A stretch of 64,000 bases of DNA. It comes from Streptomyces actuosus (GTDB lineage: Bacteria; Actinomycetota; Actinomycetes; Streptomycetales; Streptomycetaceae). Each line of letters starts with the position of its first letter. Positions within the stretch are counted from its first letter, which is position 1. The notes under the pieces were generated by a model. That model saw nothing but the letters and a program-made list of their open reading frames with translations, was not told where the DNA came from and made no database searches. A program made the position numbers and the translations under genes. The DNA lies in the NCBI RefSeq assembly GCF_016921115.1, contig NZ_JAFFZS010000006.1, positions 237,161 through 301,160 of the forward strand, given 5' to 3'. Below are positions 10,005 to 17,078 of this stretch, piece by piece.

Positions 10005-10819
10005 GCACCGCACACCACCTGGTGGCGACCAAGGCCACGACAGGCACCCGATCCGTCCCCGCCGCCTCGGACCGCTCCTGGTCCGCCGACCCCTACGCCG
10101 ACGCCGTGCGCTCCGGGCGCGGCCCGCTGTTCCTGAGCCGGGGCGACGGCTGGCTGCTGCCGCTGGAGGTGGAGCGATGGTGCGCGCGGGCCGACGAGGC
10201 CGACCTCGACGTGCTGCGCCGCTGCGAGGGCTCCGTCCTGGACGTGGGCTGCGGCCCGGGACGCCTGGTGGCCGAGCTCGCCGAGCGGGGCGTCACGGCG
10301 CTCGGCATCGATGTCAGCGAGGTCGCCGTGGCCCGCACCGTGGGGCTGGGCGGGCGGGCTCTGCACCGCTCGGTGTTCGAGCCGGTGCCGGACGAGGGCC
10401 GGTGGGGCACCGCCCTCCTGGTCGACGGCAACGTGGGCATCGGCGGCGACCCGCGCGCCCTGCTGGCCCGGGTGCACCGGCTGCTCGCGCCCGGAGGTCT
10501 GCTGATCGCCGAGACGGTCCCGGTGGACGTCGACGAACGCGTCCACGTCCAGGTGACCGACGCCCGCGGCGGTACCAGCGCGCCCTTCCCCTGGGCCCGC
10601 CTGGGCACGGCGGCGCTGCTGCGGCACGCCCGCCCGCTGGGCTGGCGTGCCGTCGATCAGTGGGTGGCCGGCGGACGCTGCTTCGTGGCGCTGCGCAGTC
10701 GCCGCAGTCGGCGCAGCCGCAGCAGGAGCAGAAGCGCCGAGCCCCCGAACAGTACGGCGCTGATCAGCAGCCAGCGCGCGAGGAAGCCGTCGGGCGACAG
10801 CCCGGTCACCGACCGGTAG
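10001..10819 (+). CDS. SAM-dependent class I methyltransferase
   Basis: This 272-residue protein has motif I VLDVGCGPGRLVAEL, a following acidic ALGIDVSEVAV, motif II-like LLVDGNVGIGG and LLAPGGLLIAETV. It is the last gene of the GT2 operon (ATGA overlap with the previous gene). The final roughly 50 residues are Arg/Ser-rich and unlike the family. They are encoded opposite the 3' end of the convergent membrane gene, with which this gene overlaps by 163 nt. The methylated substrate is unknown. Confidence 0.88.
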   Translation: MSTAHHLVATKATTGTRSVPAASDRSWSADPYADAVRSGRGPLFLSRGDGWLLPLEVERWCARADEADLDVLRRCEGSVLDVGCGPGRLVAELAERGVTALGIDVSEVAVARTVGLGGRALHRSVFEPVPDEGRWGTALLVDGNVGIGGDPRALLARVHRLLAPGGLLIAETVPVDVDERVHVQVTDARGGTSAPFPWARLGTAALLRHARPLGWRAVDQWVAGGRCFVALRSRRSRRSRSRSRSAEPPNSTALISSQRARKPSGDSPVTDR

Positions 10820-11154
10820 CGGTCCGCGACCCGGCCGCTGATCAGCGGGAACCACACGAGCAGCAGCAGCCCCGACAGCACCGCCGGCACACGCACGTAC
10901 ACGGCCAGCTCCCGGGACCCCGCCGCACCGAACGTCTGCACGACAGCGCGGTCAGCCACCGAGTAGAGCGGCAGCAGCACCAGGTCGTGCAGGAGTGCCG
11001 CTCCCACGAACCACAGCAGGATGCCGAACCAGTCTCCGTCCAGCAGGCGCACGCCGGCGTATCCGGCGAGGGCGAAGGAGCAGGCCAGCAGGAGCAGGTG
11101 CAGGGGGCTGCCGAGCGGCGGCAGACGCCGCAGCAGTTCCGGTCGCCGGGTCAT
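10657..11154 (-). CDS. Multi-pass membrane protein downstream of the molybdoenzyme
   Basis: This 165-residue protein has about four hydrophobic segments (HLLLLACSFALAGYAGV, WFGILLWFVGAALLHDLV, VLSGLLLLVWFPLI, WLLISAVLFGGSALLLLL) and an Arg-rich C-terminus. Its ATG overlaps the stop of the molybdoenzyme gene (ATGA), so the two are co-translated and may form one membrane complex. Its last 163 nt are antisense to the tail of the methyltransferase gene. I recognise no named family. Confidence 0.75.
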   Translation of the reverse strand: MTRRPELLRRLPPLGSPLHLLLLACSFALAGYAGVRLLDGDWFGILLWFVGAALLHDLVLLPLYSVADRAVVQTFGAAGSRELAVYVRVPAVLSGLLLLVWFPLISGRVADRYRSVTGLSPDGFLARWLLISAVLFGGSALLLLLRLRRLRRLRSATKQRPPATH

Positions 11155-12395
11155 CACAGGTCTCCGAACGTCATCCGGGCCACCCATTTGGTGTTCATCA
11201 CACCGGGCGCCCCGGGCACGATGACACGGGCCGGGTGGCCGTGGTCGAGGGTGAGGGGCTCGCCGTTGACGTAGAGGGCGAGCAGGGAACGCGCGTCGGC
11301 GACCTGGTTGTCGCGCAGGGCGGCGCTCCGGAAGGCGCCGTGCCGCTGCAGCGACTCCACGAACACGTCCGGCGGATCGCTCTCGTGGCCCACGAGCGCG
11401 GCGAGGTCGCGCAGCCGCACCCCGCGCCACCACTGGTCGTCGGTGGACCAGCCCTCCACGCAGGCGATGGGTAGCGCGACGCTGTACAGCGGCATCCGCA
11501 TCAGGTCGGCGCGGGAGAGGCGGACGGCCCCGGTGCGGCCGGTGACCACGAGCCGCCACGCCTCGTCGCCGGTCTCCCGCGGGTCGATCCCCGCGTACGA
11601 GGCGGTCTTGTTGATCTGGAACCCGCCGGGCCCGCTGCCCGGGTCGGCGCCGCCGTGCGGGGCGAGCAGCGCGGTCCGCCGCCAGGCCCCGCCCAGGCTC
11701 TGCCCCACGGTCGTGCCGAACAGCAGCAGCGAGGCGCCGCCGACCAGCCACAGGGCTCCGCGGCGGGAGACGGTCGGCGGATCGGGCTGCGGGGAGACCA
11801 GTTCCTCGCCCTCCCGCTCGCGCCCGCTCCTGAGGTGCCGCAGATTGCGCAGCGCCGCGGGCAGCCGCAGCGCCACGTGCAGGGCGAACGCGGCGAAGAA
11901 CACCCAGGCGCCGTAGAAGTGCAGGGGGTAGAACGACCCCGGGAAGAGGTAGTCCAACTGGATGTTGAGCGCGCCGGTGGTGAACTCGAACAGCACACCG
12001 CCGACGAGGAGCAGCAGGGAGATCCGCTCCAGGGCGTGGGAGAGGGAGCGGGCCGGTGGCAGGGCGAACAGTTTCGGCACCACCGACCACAGCTTGGCCA
12101 GTACGACGGGGATGAGGGTGATGCCGAGGGTGACGTGGACGCCCTGGGTGAGCCGGTACAGCCAGTACGGACTCGTCGGCCAGGCGAACAGGTAGAAGCC
12201 GAGCAGGCCCTTGCCGGGCGTCTTGTCGTTGACCGATGACAGGTCCGGGTTGTAGGCGGCGTACGACAGCAGTCCCGTCACGAACAGCAGCGTGATCCCG
12301 GCGAGCAGGACGACGCCGAGCACCGAGGTGAGCCACGGGCCGCGCAGCGGGCTGCGCCAGAAGCCGGGCGAGGAGGGGAGGCGTTGGTCGTGCAT
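11154..12395 (-). CDS. Membrane-anchored molybdopterin-dependent oxidoreductase (sulfite oxidase fold)
   Basis: This 413-residue protein has an N-terminal membrane region with about four segments, including LLAGITLLFVTGLLSYAAY and PLHFYGAWVFFAAFALHVAL. A molybdopterin domain of the SuoX/MsrP type follows, with Cys ligand context LPIACVEGWSTDDQWWRGV and the C-terminal VIVPGAPGVMNTKWV. No twin-Arg signal is obvious. In this family the domain reduces or oxidises small substrates or protein methionine sulfoxide, and the heme-like membrane part could pass electrons. Start ATG 12395 has a TACGGT -10 six nt upstream. Confidence 0.88.
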   Translation of the reverse strand: MHDQRLPSSPGFWRSPLRGPWLTSVLGVVLLAGITLLFVTGLLSYAAYNPDLSSVNDKTPGKGLLGFYLFAWPTSPYWLYRLTQGVHVTLGITLIPVVLAKLWSVVPKLFALPPARSLSHALERISLLLLVGGVLFEFTTGALNIQLDYLFPGSFYPLHFYGAWVFFAAFALHVALRLPAALRNLRHLRSGREREGEELVSPQPDPPTVSRRGALWLVGGASLLLFGTTVGQSLGGAWRRTALLAPHGGADPGSGPGGFQINKTASYAGIDPRETGDEAWRLVVTGRTGAVRLSRADLMRMPLYSVALPIACVEGWSTDDQWWRGVRLRDLAALVGHESDPPDVFVESLQRHGAFRSAALRDNQVADARSLLALYVNGEPLTLDHGHPARVIVPGAPGVMNTKWVARMTFGDL

Positions 12396-12510
12396 GAGAC
12401 GACCGTAGGCCCCGAAGGGGCCGCCAACGGGTGCACGACCCATGACGAAACGCTGACGTCCCTGCCGGTCACCCCCCGCTCGTGGTCCACGCACCCTAGC
12501 GTTCGACGAT
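12396..12510. promoter_or_regulatory. Divergent pair of leaderless promoters
   Basis: On the minus strand TACGGT (12407-12402) ends 6 nt before the ATG at 12395. On the plus strand TAGCGT (12497-12502) ends 8 nt before the GTG at 12511. Neither gene has a ribosome site, so both appear to be transcribed leaderless from this 115-nt region. Confidence 0.55.
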
Positions 12511-13845
12511 GTGATCCGTTCCCGTTACCGCGACCTGGCCGCCGTCCTGGCGGCCGTCCTGCTCGTCGTGGCCGCCGTCGTCATCGGCCGCCGCATCGAG
12601 GACTCCGACCACACGCTCTTCGTGGGCTGGCCCCCGCTGGTGGGCTCCTGGGACCCGCACGTCGGGCCGGGCACGCCGGCCGCGGTGGCACTCGCCGTCG
12701 CCGTCGTGGCGTACGGCCCCGCCGTCGCCGCCCGGCTGCCCTGGCGGGCCCTGCTGTGGGCGGCCTACGGCACCGCCCTGGCCTGGATCTGGTCGCTGGC
12801 CCTGATCGACGGCTGGCAGCGCGGTGTCGTGGGCCGGCTGACCACCCGCTTCGAGTACGTGCCGGCCGTCGGCCGCTTCCACGACATCCACGCCGCGCTG
12901 CAGGACTTCACCCACCACATCCTGCTGCACTCCCCCGACAACTGGCCCGCGCACGTCGCCGGCCATCCGCCGGGCGCCGTCCTCACCTTCGTCCTGCTGG
13001 ACCGGATCGGACTGGGGGGCGGCGGCTGGGCGGGGGCCTGGTGCATCACCGTCGGCGCGTCGGCGTGCGTGGCCGTCCTCGTCGCGGTGCGCGCGCTGAG
13101 CGGGGAGGGCCTGGCGCGTCGGGCGGCACCGTTCCTGGTGCTCGCGCCGGCCGCGGTGTTCATGGGCGCGGCGCCCGACGCGTACTTCGCGGCCGTGGCC
13201 GCCTGGTCGGTGGCCCTGCTGGCGCTGGCGGTGACCGGGGGGCCTGCGGTGTGGGCGGCGGGCTCGGGCCTGCTGTTCGGGCTGACCTGCTACCTGTCGT
13301 ACGGTCTGACGCTGTTCGCGCTGATCGGCGGGGCGGTGCTGCTGCTGGGGCGGGGCAGGCTGCGGGCACTGCCCTGGCTGGTGGCCGGGGCGGCCGTGGT
13401 ACCGACCGTGTTCACCCTCGCCGGCTTCGACTGGTGGGAGGCCTACCACCTGCTCGTGCGCCGCTACTACGAGGGGGCGGGCGGCATCCGGCCCTACGCC
13501 TACTGGGTGTGGGCCAACCTCGCCTGCACGGTCCTGCTCGTCGGGCTCGCGACCGTGGCGGGCCTGCGCCGCGCGGGCGGTGCGCTGCTGCGCACGCGGG
13601 GGCGCGGGCTGCTGGACGAGAACGCCGGTGAGGCGAGGCTCGCCGTCCTCGTGGGGGCCGCGGCGCTGGCGCTGCTGGCGGCCGACCTGTCGGGGATGAG
13701 CAAGGCGGAGACGGAGCGGATCTGGCTGCCGTTCGTGATGTGGCTGCTGCCGGCGGGCGCGTTCCTGAGCGGCCCGCGCGCGTGGCTGGCGGCCCAGGCG
13801 GCCCTCGCGCTCCTCGTCAACCACCTGCTGCTGACCGGCTGGTGA
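12511..13845 (+). CDS. Multi-pass integral membrane protein, GT-C glycosyltransferase-like
   Basis: This 444-residue protein has roughly 11-12 hydrophobic segments spread over its whole length. The first extracytoplasmic loop carries acidic residues (RRIEDSDHTLF). A loop near residues 120-165 carries the conserved-looking HDIHAALQDFTHHILLHSP and AHVAGHPPGAV. This layout resembles GT-C mannosyl- or arabinosyltransferases that use polyprenyl-phosphate sugars. The neighbouring DPM1-like gene would supply such a donor. The assignment is by topology and context, not by a diagnostic motif. Confidence 0.75.
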   Translation: MIRSRYRDLAAVLAAVLLVVAAVVIGRRIEDSDHTLFVGWPPLVGSWDPHVGPGTPAAVALAVAVVAYGPAVAARLPWRALLWAAYGTALAWIWSLALIDGWQRGVVGRLTTRFEYVPAVGRFHDIHAALQDFTHHILLHSPDNWPAHVAGHPPGAVLTFVLLDRIGLGGGGWAGAWCITVGASACVAVLVAVRALSGEGLARRAAPFLVLAPAAVFMGAAPDAYFAAVAAWSVALLALAVTGGPAVWAAGSGLLFGLTCYLSYGLTLFALIGGAVLLLGRGRLRALPWLVAGAAVVPTVFTLAGFDWWEAYHLLVRRYYEGAGGIRPYAYWVWANLACTVLLVGLATVAGLRRAGGALLRTRGRGLLDENAGEARLAVLVGAAALALLAADLSGMSKAETERIWLPFVMWLLPAGAFLSGPRAWLAAQAALALLVNHLLLTGW

Positions 13846-13850
13846 CCCGC

Positions 13851-13896
13851 GGGTGCCCTCGGGGGCGGCCCTCGGCAGGGCTCCCGAAGGGCACCC
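13851..13896 (+). terminator. Hairpin terminator
   Basis: GGGTGCCCTCGGG (13851-13863) pairs with CCCGAAGGGCACCC (13883-13896) with a single bulge. It lies 5 nt after the stop at 13845. Confidence 0.75.
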
Positions 13897-14014
13897 GGAT
13901 CGCACCGCCTTGCCGCCGGACGCGGTCTGCCGGCGGCGAGGGGGTGCGCCTTTCCCGTCGGCGCGCGTGACCTGGTGAGGACCGTCACATTCGGCAAAAG
14001 GGCAGCGATCGAGG

Positions 14015-14048
14015 ACTATACATATGGTGTATACACCATATGTATAGT
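14015..14048. promoter_or_regulatory. 34-bp perfect palindrome overlapping the -10 of the deacetylase gene
   Basis: The 17-bp half ACTATACATATGGTGTA is followed immediately by its exact reverse complement. The core TGGTGTATACACCA looks like a GntR/HutC-type operator (compare dre TGGTCTAGACCA, with two extra central bases). The right end TATAGT (14043-14048) sits 6 nt before ATG 14055 as a -10 box, so a bound repressor would block a leaderless promoter. The element is strikingly A+T-rich against its surroundings. Confidence 0.7.
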
Positions 14049-14054
14049 CGCTCC

Positions 14055-14846
14055 ATGCCTTCACTGACCAGGAAGACGCACAGAACGGGGAACGCGTTCC
14101 GGACCGCGGCGGTCCTGTCGGCCGCCGCCGGACTGATCCTGACGCTGAGCGGGTGCACCCGCCTGAACACCACGGCACCCAGCGACGCCCGCGCCCGCCC
14201 GGCCGCCACCGTCCAGGGGGCCCGGTTCGGAACCGTCGACTGCCGCGAGGCCAAGTGCATCGCGCTCACCTTCGACGCCGGTCCCAGCGAGAACTCCACG
14301 CGGCTGTTGGACATCCTGAAGGAGAAGCAGGTCCCGGCGACGTTCTTCCTGCTGGGCGCGCGGCACATCGAGAAGTACCCCGAGCTGGTGCAGCGGATGG
14401 CCGCCGAGGGCCACGAGGTCGCCAGCCACACCTGGGACCACAAGATACTGACGCGGATCGAGCCGGAGGAGATACGTGCGGAACTCCGCCGCCCCAACGA
14501 GGCGATAGAGCGCCTGACCGGGCACCGGCCGACGCTGATGCGCCCTCCGCAGGGCCGCACGAACGACACCGTGCACCGGATCTGCAAGGAGATGGGCCTG
14601 GCGGAGGTGCTGTGGAGCGTCACCGCCAAGGACTACCAGACCGAAGATTCCGCGCTGATCACCCGGCGGGTCCTCGACCAGGCGTCCCGGGACGGCATCA
14701 TCCTGCTGCACGACATCTATCCGGGCACGGTCCCCGCCGTCCCCGGCATCATCGACGCCCTCAAGGAACGCGGCTACGTCTTCGTGACGGTCCCCCAGCT
14801 CCTGGCGCCCGGCACGGCCGAACCCGGCAGGGTGTACCGGCCCTGA
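14055..14846 (+). CDS. Lipoprotein polysaccharide deacetylase (NodB homology domain)
   Basis: This 263-residue secreted protein has a lipobox LTLSGC (Cys34). The NodB domain shows TFDAGPS (Asp74; the second metal-site Asp of TFDD is Ala here, a common actinobacterial variant), HTWDH (His125, His129), RPPQG and a C-terminal LLHDI. The family removes N-acetyl or O-acetyl groups from chitin, peptidoglycan or other glycans outside the cell. ATG 14055 is preferred over the in-palindrome ATG at 14040 because it places the TATAGT -10 at leaderless distance. It stands alone and is probably controlled through the palindrome. Confidence 0.9.
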   Translation: MPSLTRKTHRTGNAFRTAAVLSAAAGLILTLSGCTRLNTTAPSDARARPAATVQGARFGTVDCREAKCIALTFDAGPSENSTRLLDILKEKQVPATFFLLGARHIEKYPELVQRMAAEGHEVASHTWDHKILTRIEPEEIRAELRRPNEAIERLTGHRPTLMRPPQGRTNDTVHRICKEMGLAEVLWSVTAKDYQTEDSALITRRVLDQASRDGIILLHDIYPGTVPAVPGIIDALKERGYVFVTVPQLLAPGTAEPGRVYRP

Positions 14847-14874
14847 CAGGACACGCGGTCCATATGATCAAGGC

Positions 14875-15315
14875 GTGGTCGACTTCCGCCTCCAACGCAC
14901 GGCGCCGCTCCCCCTGCAGGAGACCTGGCGCCGGCTCACCGACTGGCCCCGGCACGGGGACACGGTCCCCCTGACCCGCGTCAGCGCGCGCCCGCCGGAG
15001 CCCACCGGCGTCGGAACCCTCGTGGTGGCCCGCACCGCCCTCGGGCCGTTCGGCTTCGACGACCGGATGGAGGTCACCGTCTGGCGGCCGCCGGGCGAGG
15101 ACACCCCCGGGCGCTGCCGCCTGGAGAAGCGGGGCCGCGTGGTCCGCGGCTGGGCCGAGATCGAGGTGCGGCCCGGCCCCGGCGGCCGGACCCGGGTGGA
15201 GTGGCGGGAGGAACTGCGCCTGCCCTTCCTGCCGGGCCTCTTCGACCCGGTCGTACGGGCGACGTCGCGCGCGGTCTTCGGCCGGACGGTGAACCACCTG
15301 CTCAGGTCGGGGTGA
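14875..15315 (+). CDS. SRPBCC-family protein
   Basis: This 146-residue protein starts at a GTG with AAGG just upstream. The N-terminal phrase PLPLQETWRRLTDWPRHGDTVP and the later TRVEWREELRLP with closing FGRTVNHLL fit the START/SRPBCC (polyketide cyclase/dehydrase-like) fold, which binds hydrophobic ligands. No catalytic residues can be named. It is 28 nt after the deacetylase gene and may share its transcript. Confidence 0.75.
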   Translation: MVDFRLQRTAPLPLQETWRRLTDWPRHGDTVPLTRVSARPPEPTGVGTLVVARTALGPFGFDDRMEVTVWRPPGEDTPGRCRLEKRGRVVRGWAEIEVRPGPGGRTRVEWREELRLPFLPGLFDPVVRATSRAVFGRTVNHLLRSG

Positions 15316-15322
15316 GGGAGCG

Positions 15323-15493
15323 TCAGGACCGCGCCGGCGACAGCGACACAGGGGCGTTGCGCGGGTCGACCCGGACGAACTGCACGTCGACCCGCCGGCC
15401 CGCCTCCAGCCCTTTCCACAGGTGCCCCGGAACGTCGGAGGCGGGAATCGGGCCCGCGGCCGAGCGCACCGGCGGTCGCGTCCGCCGTGGCAC
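15323..15493 (-). CDS. Possible small ORF, hypothetical 56-residue protein
   Basis: A GTG at 15493 opens a frame of 57 codons with high G/C third positions and ordinary composition (VPGHLWKGLEAGRRVDVQF). It starts about 25 nt after the stop of the upstream minus-strand gene and fills most of an otherwise empty gap. No ribosome site of note and no family are visible, so it could be a small gene or the remnant tail of a longer one. Confidence 0.3.
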   Translation of the reverse strand: MPRRTRPPVRSAAGPIPASDVPGHLWKGLEAGRRVDVQFVRVDPRNAPVSLSPARS

Positions 15494-15518
15494 GCTCGGC
15501 CGCCCCGCCCGGGCCCGC

Positions 15519-16991
15519 TCAGCCGCGGCCCAGCACCCTGCGGGCGCCGGCGACGACGGCGGTGGCCAGGGTCCAGCCCGAGACGACGAGGACGAGTGCG
15601 ACCACCTTGCCCGCGCCGGTCGGGTCCCAGGCTCCGCGGTATCCGAGGCTCGCGATGGGGACGAGCAGGTCGAGGCTGTACAGGACGGGGTCCCAGGCGC
15701 GGTGGTCGTCGACGCCGACGCGCTGCGGCGGATGGCGGGCGAACCACAGCGAGCCGACGGCCACGAGGGACAGCAGCCAGACCAGGGCCCGGCGCGGGGC
15801 GTACCCGTAACCGAACAGCACGTCCTGGACGAGGCCCCAGACCCGTCCCGACAGTCGGTCGTGACGGCTGAGGTGACGTTCGCGGGCGTGGCGCACGGCG
15901 CGGGCAGCGCGTTCGTCTCCGCCGCCCTCGTAGGACTTGGCGAGTTGCTCGAAGGCTCCGGCGCCGACCCGGGCGTCCCGGGTCAACCAGTCGATGCGGG
16001 CGCGGACTTCGACGGGCCGCTCGGTCTCCAGGCGCTGGTAGGCGAGTCCCTCCAGGGACAGGGCGCCGGGCGCGGGCCAGGTGGCCTCGGAGTCCACCAG
16101 GACACCGACGGAGGCGTCCTGGAGCACCACCTGCCCGGCGGGCCGCTCGCGCAGGTCCAGCCGGAGCCGGGGCACGCGCAGCCGGCTCAGGAGGAGGGAT
16201 CCGGCGGGCTCCGCGAGTACGGCGTCGTGGAAGGTGACCACACCGCCGACCTCGGCGGCCCGCAGCAGTACCTGCCCGCTGCTGCGGAAACCCCAGTCCG
16301 CGTAGAAGCCGCCGCTGCAGGCCAGGCCGGTGGCGTCGATGCCGCCGACGTCGGCCGCGTGCAGGTTCACGGCGTAGGTGACGCGGGCGTCGCGCAGGTA
16401 GAGGGCCCCGGACGCGATCAGTTCGCGGGCGTGCAGCGAACCCCCGACGATCAGTCGCGGGGCGAGCAGCGACCAGGGGCCGTCGTCGGCGACGGTCAGC
16501 GAGTCCAGGACCAGGTTCCCGCCGATCCGCGCGTCGGCCAGTTGCAGCGCGCCGCTGACGGTGCCTTCCTGGAGGCGGCGGGGCACCCGTGCGCCCGTAC
16601 CGGGGGCGGACGGGTCGGTCATCGGCCGGGTACGGGGACTGCCGTGGCCCAACCGTGCTGCGGTCAGGCGCAGTTCACCGTCGACGGCGAGATGGTCGGC
16701 GTGCAGGGCCGGCAGCGTGGAGCCGGACAGGTCGAGGGAGGGCACGGTCAGACCGGTGAGGTCGACGGGTTCCTCGAAGACGCAGTCGACGAGCACGAGC
16801 CGGACGCCGAGTCGCCGGTGCCCGAGATCGAGCCTGCCGGTCACGCGCAGCCCCTCGTGCCGGACCGCTCCTGCGTCCGGTTCGCGCACGGCAGTGATCG
16901 CGGCGGCGAGCTCCGCGGCGTCGACCGTGCCGGACAGGGCGCCGGACCGGCGGGCGCGCCGGTTCCCCCAGATGGTGCGGGCCATGGTCAT
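15519..16991 (-). CDS. Beta-helix/pentapeptide-like protein with C-terminal membrane segments
   Basis: This 490-residue protein starts at the first of two close ATGs because AAGGAGG lies 10 nt upstream. Residues about 60-320 are a series of short repeats of the form GxLxLxxARVxGxL, for example VSGALQLADARIGGNL and SGALYLRDARVTYAVNL, that would stack as a beta helix. Two C-terminal hydrophobic segments follow (ALVWLLSLVAVGSLWF and VVALVLVVSGWTLATAVV). Such proteins are often annotated as membrane-associated oxidoreductases, but no redox motif is visible. The role is unknown. Confidence 0.8.
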   Translation of the reverse strand: MTMARTIWGNRRARRSGALSGTVDAAELAAAITAVREPDAGAVRHEGLRVTGRLDLGHRRLGVRLVLVDCVFEEPVDLTGLTVPSLDLSGSTLPALHADHLAVDGELRLTAARLGHGSPRTRPMTDPSAPGTGARVPRRLQEGTVSGALQLADARIGGNLVLDSLTVADDGPWSLLAPRLIVGGSLHARELIASGALYLRDARVTYAVNLHAADVGGIDATGLACSGGFYADWGFRSSGQVLLRAAEVGGVVTFHDAVLAEPAGSLLLSRLRVPRLRLDLRERPAGQVVLQDASVGVLVDSEATWPAPGALSLEGLAYQRLETERPVEVRARIDWLTRDARVGAGAFEQLAKSYEGGGDERAARAVRHARERHLSRHDRLSGRVWGLVQDVLFGYGYAPRRALVWLLSLVAVGSLWFARHPPQRVGVDDHRAWDPVLYSLDLLVPIASLGYRGAWDPTGAGKVVALVLVVSGWTLATAVVAGARRVLGRG

Positions 16992-17066
16992 CCCCCCTGT
17001 TCCTCCTTGGCATACCACACGCGGGGGTTCTTCTCGCACGGTTGATCGGAGCGGGTCCGCCCCCTT

Positions 17067-17078
17067 CATACTGGACGC
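17067..17078 (+). promoter_or_regulatory. Leaderless promoter -10
   Basis: CATACT (17067-17072) ends 6 nt before ATG 17079 and there is no ribosome site. The T of the first position is missing, so the match to TANNNT is partial. Confidence 0.35.

Noticed and set aside
14040..14054. ATG at 14040 as start of the deacetylase
   Set aside because: It lies inside the perfect palindrome and upstream of the likely -10/transcription start; ATG 14055 fits the leaderless spacing and the signal peptide.
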